From: Lachnospiraceae bacterium
Lineage (GTDB): Bacteria > Bacillota > Clostridia > Lachnospirales > Lachnospiraceae
Length of the DNA stretch: 45,847 nt
Direction: 5' to 3'
Assembly: GCA_022769665.1 (NCBI GenBank)
Contig: JALEIR010000058.1
Location: 1-45,847 of the forward strand
Below are positions 41,662-45,847 of the stretch, piece after piece. The stretch's first letter is position 1, and each line of letters opens with the position of its first letter. The notes below the pieces were generated by a model. It had not been told where the DNA came from and ran no database searches. It saw nothing but the letters and a program-made list of their open reading frames with translations. Both the position numbers and the translations under genes were made by a program.

Positions 41662-42909
41662 CCAAAATGTCAGTGACAGCTGATTATCGTTCTGCGCATA
41701 TGCTACCTTCCCGTCTGCATCGTCCAAATAATCAAATATTTCCTGATTGCCAATCAATGCCGACATCACCTGATGATAGCTTTCTTCATCCGCACACTTC
41801 ACCGTGATATCAGATTTGCCCTGCTCCTTTGCTTTGTCAAAGAGCGCCTTCATCTGCTCCTTATCGTACCCGGAAAACAGAGCGCCTTCCCGAAAATAGT
41901 AATTTGCTTCCGTTGCAACACAGGCGGGCATAGGAAGACAATTTTCGCCCAGGCGATGGGTTTTCAAAAGTTCTGCAGTGGTAACATTCAAATAATCGTA
42001 ATTGATTTCCGGCATGAAAGTTCCGCCTGTTCCATCTGACTCATCCGTTCTGTAGGAAGCATCTCCCCAAGTAGCATCCAGATAATAGTAGCTTCCGTCA
42101 ATCTTTACGAGATTCCATGCATGTCCTTCTCCCGTATCCACAGTTCCCAAAACAAGTGCGCTTTCCACACCAAGCCTGTTCAAAAGATATTGCACTGCCT
42201 TGGCATAGCCCTGGCAAACGGATCTGTGATTTACAAATACCGAATAAATATTCTGATTATCGGGAGCACTTAAATCATAATCTGTATCGCGGATAATCCT
42301 CTCATATACATACTTTACCTTAGTATACTGATCCGCCCCCTCATCCAGTCCGGAAAGGACTTCACTCACAACCGCTTCTATCACTCTATACCTGTCTGCA
42401 GCTGTCTCCTTGTCCATGCTGTATGTTCCGGTAAACTCCAAAGCAGTGATAGCGTCTCCCTTTTTATACTTCGTATAGGAATATCCCTCCACATAAAACA
42501 GTTCCGGGTGATCATTCAATACATATTGAAATATCCGGTCAATATCCGTCTCATCAAGTGCTTCATTCACCCCGGCTTCATTCAGAAAGACTTTCTCTCC
42601 ATAGGAGCCGAGAATCATCTTGATATCATCATACCAAAGCTGCTCCGTGTCATTTAAACATTTTCTTGCATACTCATAGGAATCCTCCCGCAGAAAATCT
42701 GTGATCTTCAAGGTGTCCGAACAATCTTCCGCAGTAAGTTCACCACTGTATCGTTCATCAGCCACATCTTCCTGCAGACTTTCTCCTTCCGCACTTACCG
42801 CAGCAAAATCCCTGGGAATTTCCTCCAAAATATCATCGCCTGTGCATCCGCTCAGGCTAAGACAGAGCAATACCTGTATTATCAGCCCTAAACATACTCT
42901 TCTCTTCAT
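41647..42909 (-). CDS. Transglutaminase-fold lipoprotein
   Basis: A 420-residue secreted lipoprotein: a signal peptide with LSLSGC cleavage site (Cys22), an acidic helical N-terminal half (about 25-190) and a transglutaminase-like domain. The catalytic triad is in place: Cys in HRSVCQGYAKAV, His in GEGHAWNLVK and Asp in YYLDATWGDA. Such proteins act as peptidases or crosslinkers on the cell surface; substrate unknown. The start ATG 42909 lies 14 bases after prfC, so they are probably cotranscribed. The promoter of the asp23 operon overlaps its end. Confidence 0.87.
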   Translation of the reverse strand: MKRRVCLGLIIQVLLCLSLSGCTGDDILEEIPRDFAAVSAEGESLQEDVADERYSGELTAEDCSDTLKITDFLREDSYEYARKCLNDTEQLWYDDIKMILGSYGEKVFLNEAGVNEALDETDIDRIFQYVLNDHPELFYVEGYSYTKYKKGDAITALEFTGTYSMDKETAADRYRVIEAVVSEVLSGLDEGADQYTKVKYVYERIIRDTDYDLSAPDNQNIYSVFVNHRSVCQGYAKAVQYLLNRLGVESALVLGTVDTGEGHAWNLVKIDGSYYYLDATWGDASYRTDESDGTGGTFMPEINYDYLNVTTAELLKTHRLGENCLPMPACVATEANYYFREGALFSGYDKEQMKALFDKAKEQGKSDITVKCADEESYHQVMSALIGNQEIFDYLDDADGKVAYAQNDNQLSLTFWVTNE

Positions 42910-42923
42910 TCCGTCACTCCGAC

Positions 42924-44519
42924 CTAATTTTTGGAAAATTCTGTAAGCACCAATCCCTTATTGCGGTCCAATGTCATACCAATGCTCCAGGAATTCACAA
43001 ATAAAAGCAAGGGATTGCCCTTCATATCCTTCACCTTCTTCATATCGGAGGTTCCCGTAAGCTTTGCGATATCTATCTCATCCTTGTTTTCAATCCACCT
43101 GATATGCTCATAAGGAAGATTCTCCAGACGGATTTCAACGTTATATTCATTCTCCAGTCTGTATTTCAGCACATCAAACTGAAGTACACCAACCACCCCC
43201 ACAATTATCTCCTCCAGTCCCGTGTTAAACTCCTGGAAAATCTGGATGGCACCTTCCTGGGCAATCTGCTCAATACCCTTTACAAACTGTTTTCTCTTCA
43301 TGGTGTCCAGCTGACGCACTCTGGCAAAATGTTCCGGGGCAAAGGTAGGAATTCCCTCATACTGAAATTTTTCTTTCGGCATGCAAAGAGTGTCTCCGAT
43401 AGAAAAAATACCCGGATCAAAAACGCCTATTATATCTCCCGCATAGGCTTCGCTCAGAATTTTTCTCTCATCCGCCATAATCTGCTGAGGCTGGGAAAGT
43501 CTCATGACTTTGTTCCCCTGAACATGGCGTACTTCCATATTGGCATCAAATCTTCCGGAACAAATACGCATGAAAGCAACTCTGTCCCTGTGTGCCTTAT
43601 TCATGTTTGCCTGTATCTTAAACACAAAAGCAGAAAATTCATTTTCTGTGGGTTCAATCAATCCGATATCCGCTTTTCTCGGCAGTGGCGGAGTCGTCAT
43701 CTTCAGGAAATGCTGCAGAAAAATCTCCACACCGAAATTAGTCAGAGCGGAACCGAAACAGACCGGTGTCAATTTACCTGCACGCACCTGCTCCAGATCA
43801 AATTCTGCACTGGCACCATCCAAAAGTTCAACTTCCTCCAAAAGCTTGTCCGCTGCTTCCTCTCCGATTAAACTTCTCAGATGGGCTTCATCTTCGATGG
43901 GGATTTCCGTTGTGGTTCCTTCCTTTGTACCTTTTTCCGTGTCGGAATAAGAAATCACACACTTTTTCTCCCTGTCATATACACCCTTAAAGGCTTTTCC
44001 GGAGCCGATAGGCCAATTTATGGGACAGGTTGCAATTCCCAACTCTTTCTCGATTTCATCCAGTAAGTCAAAGGTATCATTAGCATCTCTGTCCAGCTTG
44101 TTAATAAAAGTAAAAATCGGAATTCCTCTCATGCCGCAAACTTTAAACAGCTTTCTTGTCTGGGCTTCCACACCCTTGGATGCATCTATTACCATGACTG
44201 CCGAATCCGCCGCCATCAGGGTACGATAGGTGTCCTCTGAGAAATCCTGATGGCCCGGGGTCTCCAGTATATTAATACAGTATCCGTCATACTCAAACTG
44301 CAGTACAGAAGATGTAACAGAAATACCTCTCTCTTTTTCTATCTCCATCCAGTCGGACACAGCATGCCTTGCCGTAGCCTTTCCCTTGACGCTTCCGGCC
44401 AGATTAATGGCTCCGCCGTAAAGTAAAAATTTCTCAGTTAACGTAGTCTTACCTGCATCGGGGTGGGAAATAATCGCAAATGTTCTTCTGCGGTTGATTT
44501 CTTCCGTATAATTACTCAT
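42924..44519 (-). CDS. prfC: Peptide chain release factor 3
   Basis: RF3 is a GTPase that removes RF1 and RF2 from the ribosome after termination. The 531-residue product shows G1 ISHPDAGKTTLTE, the switch region with GISVTSSV, G3 ETPGHQDFSEDTYR (Glu replaces the usual Asp before the TPGH), G4 FINKLDRD, and the RF3 C-terminal domain with GVVGVLQFDVLKYRLENEYN. The start ATG 44519 overlaps the deoB end by eight bases. RF3 is optional in bacteria, so this gene is informative about the translation strategy of this organism. Confidence 0.96.
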   Translation of the reverse strand: MSNYTEEINRRRTFAIISHPDAGKTTLTEKFLLYGGAINLAGSVKGKATARHAVSDWMEIEKERGISVTSSVLQFEYDGYCINILETPGHQDFSEDTYRTLMAADSAVMVIDASKGVEAQTRKLFKVCGMRGIPIFTFINKLDRDANDTFDLLDEIEKELGIATCPINWPIGSGKAFKGVYDREKKCVISYSDTEKGTKEGTTTEIPIEDEAHLRSLIGEEAADKLLEEVELLDGASAEFDLEQVRAGKLTPVCFGSALTNFGVEIFLQHFLKMTTPPLPRKADIGLIEPTENEFSAFVFKIQANMNKAHRDRVAFMRICSGRFDANMEVRHVQGNKVMRLSQPQQIMADERKILSEAYAGDIIGVFDPGIFSIGDTLCMPKEKFQYEGIPTFAPEHFARVRQLDTMKRKQFVKGIEQIAQEGAIQIFQEFNTGLEEIIVGVVGVLQFDVLKYRLENEYNVEIRLENLPYEHIRWIENKDEIDIAKLTGTSDMKKVKDMKGNPLLLFVNSWSIGMTLDRNKGLVLTEFSKN

Positions 44520-45687
44520 TTGTCAAATCCTCCTGTAACAGCCCTTTTCCTTCAAAGCCGGGCGCAATACCAAAGTATTGTAACACAGTTGCCCCTATAT
44601 CTGCAAAGGTTTTCCGCGTTCCGTAATTCATGGGTGTCACATTTTGACCATACATGATAAATGGTGTATATTCTCTCGTATGATCTGTTGTCGCCGAATA
44701 AGCGGGATCACAACCATGATCCGCTGTAATCATCAGAATATCATCAGGCTTCATTTTGCTCATCATTTCAGGCAGTTTTTCATCAAAAAAGGTAAGTGCC
44801 TTTGCATAGCCGTCCACATCTCTCCGATGACCGTAAAGCATATCATAGTCCACCAGATTAACAAAACACAATCCCTCAAAATCCCTGTCCAAATATTCCA
44901 GCGTTCTTTCAATTCCTTCTGCATTACCGCTTGTATATACCGCCTCCGTAATGCCTTTCCCCGCAAATATATCTTTGATTTTTCCCACAGCAATCACATC
45001 TTTTCCCGCCTCCGAAAGCTGATCCAGCATGGTAACCGAAGGCGGAAGAAGGGAAAAGTCATGTCTGTGTGCCGTTCTGACAAACTGTCCGCCGCAGGGA
45101 CCGATAAAGGGTCTTGCAATGACCCGTCCCACACCGTGTTCACCCTGCAGTATCTCACGGGCAATACGACAGTACTCATACAGTTGCTCAGGCGGGACAA
45201 GTTCCTCATGTGCCGCAATCTGAAATACACTGTCCGCCGATGTATATACAATTAAATCCCCTGTTTTCAGGTGCTCGTCCCCATACTCCTGAATTACCGC
45301 CGTACCGGAGTACGGGAGATTACAAAGTACTCCTCTTCCCGTTCTCTCGCAAAAAGGATCCAATACCTCCTTCGGAAATCCATTCGGGTAAGTGGGCAAT
45401 GGCTTTGGCGAATAGATACCTGCAATCTCCCAGTGTCCGATTGTGGTATCCTTTCCCTTAGAACGTTCCTCCATCCGGGCGATAGCTCCTCTATGGTCGT
45501 CCTTTTTTTTGCCAACAGTAACACCATCTATGTTGAATAATCCCAATTCCCGCATATTGGGCAGATGAAAATACGGACTGCCGGATACGCTTCTTAAAGT
45601 GTTAACATTCACATCACCGTAAGAAGCTGCGTCCTCCATCTCACCTATTCCGAAGCTGTCCAGTACAATCAGAAAAACTCTCTTCAT
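44512..45687 (-). CDS. deoB: Phosphopentomutase
   Basis: Interconverts ribose 1- and 5-phosphates, and deoxyribose phosphates, in nucleoside salvage. The 391-residue protein is of the DeoB type of the alkaline phosphatase superfamily. Visible are the first metal site LIVLDSFGIGEMEDA, the phosphorylated Thr in GKDTTIGHWEIAG, the VDYDMLYGHRRD motif, and the second metal site TADHGCDP with HTREYTPF. The start ATG 45687 follows AAGGAC. It is the first gene of the unit deoB-prfC-lipoprotein. Its upstream region ends at the repeat element. Confidence 0.96.
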   Translation of the reverse strand: MKRVFLIVLDSFGIGEMEDAASYGDVNVNTLRSVSGSPYFHLPNMRELGLFNIDGVTVGKKKDDHRGAIARMEERSKGKDTTIGHWEIAGIYSPKPLPTYPNGFPKEVLDPFCERTGRGVLCNLPYSGTAVIQEYGDEHLKTGDLIVYTSADSVFQIAAHEELVPPEQLYEYCRIAREILQGEHGVGRVIARPFIGPCGGQFVRTAHRHDFSLLPPSVTMLDQLSEAGKDVIAVGKIKDIFAGKGITEAVYTSGNAEGIERTLEYLDRDFEGLCFVNLVDYDMLYGHRRDVDGYAKALTFFDEKLPEMMSKMKPDDILMITADHGCDPAYSATTDHTREYTPFIMYGQNVTPMNYGTRKTFADIGATVLQYFGIAPGFEGKGLLQEDLTNE

Positions 45688-45706
45688 TCTTTAAGTCCTT
45701 TCATTT

Positions 45707-45847
45707 GTTAATGGCGCAGGAAAAACAAATGTCTGCTCCGCAGCCGCTTGTTTTTCCTATTCTTGTATACACTCACAAACACGCGATTTCATCGCTCTAT
45801 TGTCTGCTTCGCAGACTGTTTGTTCGTTAATGGCGCAGGAAAAACAA
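45707..45847. repeat. Direct-repeat and hairpin element at the right edge
   Basis: A 22-base sequence starting GTTAATGGCGCAGG occurs at 45707-45728 and again at 45826-45847, 119 bases apart; the second copy ends at the window edge. AGGAAAAACAA/TTGTTTTTCCT (45718-45728 with 45748-45758) forms an 11-base stem. Between are short stems with GAA-type loops on the minus strand: GTCTGC/GCAGAC near 45802-45816 and GCGAT/ATCGC near 45783-45795. This may be the 3' part of a larger repeat cluster. Confidence 0.6.

Overview
The window looks like a chromosomal segment of a Gram-positive, anaerobic, endospore-lineage clostridium, most likely Lachnospiraceae. The reasons are moderate GC, strong AGGAGG-type ribosome sites, and families typical of that group (DUF5688, DUF3842, DUF1836, an ECF transporter S component, bactofilin). 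The back half also carries the classic Firmicutes cluster asp23-nusB-xseA-xseB-ispA-dxs-tlyA-nadK-argR-recN-spoIVB. Nearly all genes are on the minus strand. Five recognised genes are on the plus strand: an ECF S component, an HTH regulator, a YerC-like repressor, a lipoprotein and typA. No phage, IS transposase, rRNA or CRISPR array was seen. One tRNA-Arg(CCG) is present.

Layout. 1-5.5 kb: the 3' end of an unknown gene, gdhA, a small helical protein, an SH3b-repeat membrane protein, tRNA-Arg, DUF5688 and efp. 5.6-9.1 kb: shikimate genes (an aroK-aroQ fusion, then aroE), yqeG, a uridine-kinase-like P-loop protein and DUF3842. 9.1-10.6 kb: an orphan ECF S component behind a long structured leader, and a duplicated-core membrane protein. 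10.6-17.3 kb: rlmD, a small acidic membrane protein, pcrA and a two-gene SPFH / zinc-ribbon membrane-stress-like unit. 17.4-23.6 kb: an HTH regulator, an orphan NMT1/SsuA-like binding lipoprotein, a HIT protein, DUF1836, a YerC-like repressor with a palindromic operator, a bactofilin with a degenerate LytM protein, a eukaryotic-type HisA and a low-complexity lipoprotein. 23.6-28.7 kb: dapB, dapA, an ATP:corrinoid adenosyltransferase, a tandem-OB SSB-like protein and typA. 28.8-32.3 kb: a degenerate 7TM sensor kinase, a hairpin-rich repeat cassette and spoIVB. 32.4-41.7 kb: the recN-to-asp23 housekeeping operon, with a good promoter ahead of asp23. 41.6-45.8 kb: a transglutaminase-fold lipoprotein, prfC, deoB and a direct-repeat element at the right edge.

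The genes mostly serve core metabolism and information processing: aromatic and lysine biosynthesis, isoprenoids (dxs, ispA), exonuclease VII, recombination repair, NADP supply and translation factors. The most unusual points are these. (1) The 5' leader of the orphan ECF S component has two hairpins with identical AGGAA loops, an intrinsic terminator and a possible aromatic-rich leader peptide. (2) The sensor kinase has its His and Asn swapped in the phosphoacceptor motif, and it lies where spo0A is usually found after spoIVB. (3) The aroK-aroQ gene fusion keeps a good internal ribosome site for free AroQ. (4) A hairpin/inverted-repeat cassette separates spoIVB from that kinase. All family names come from reading the translations; no database search was run.
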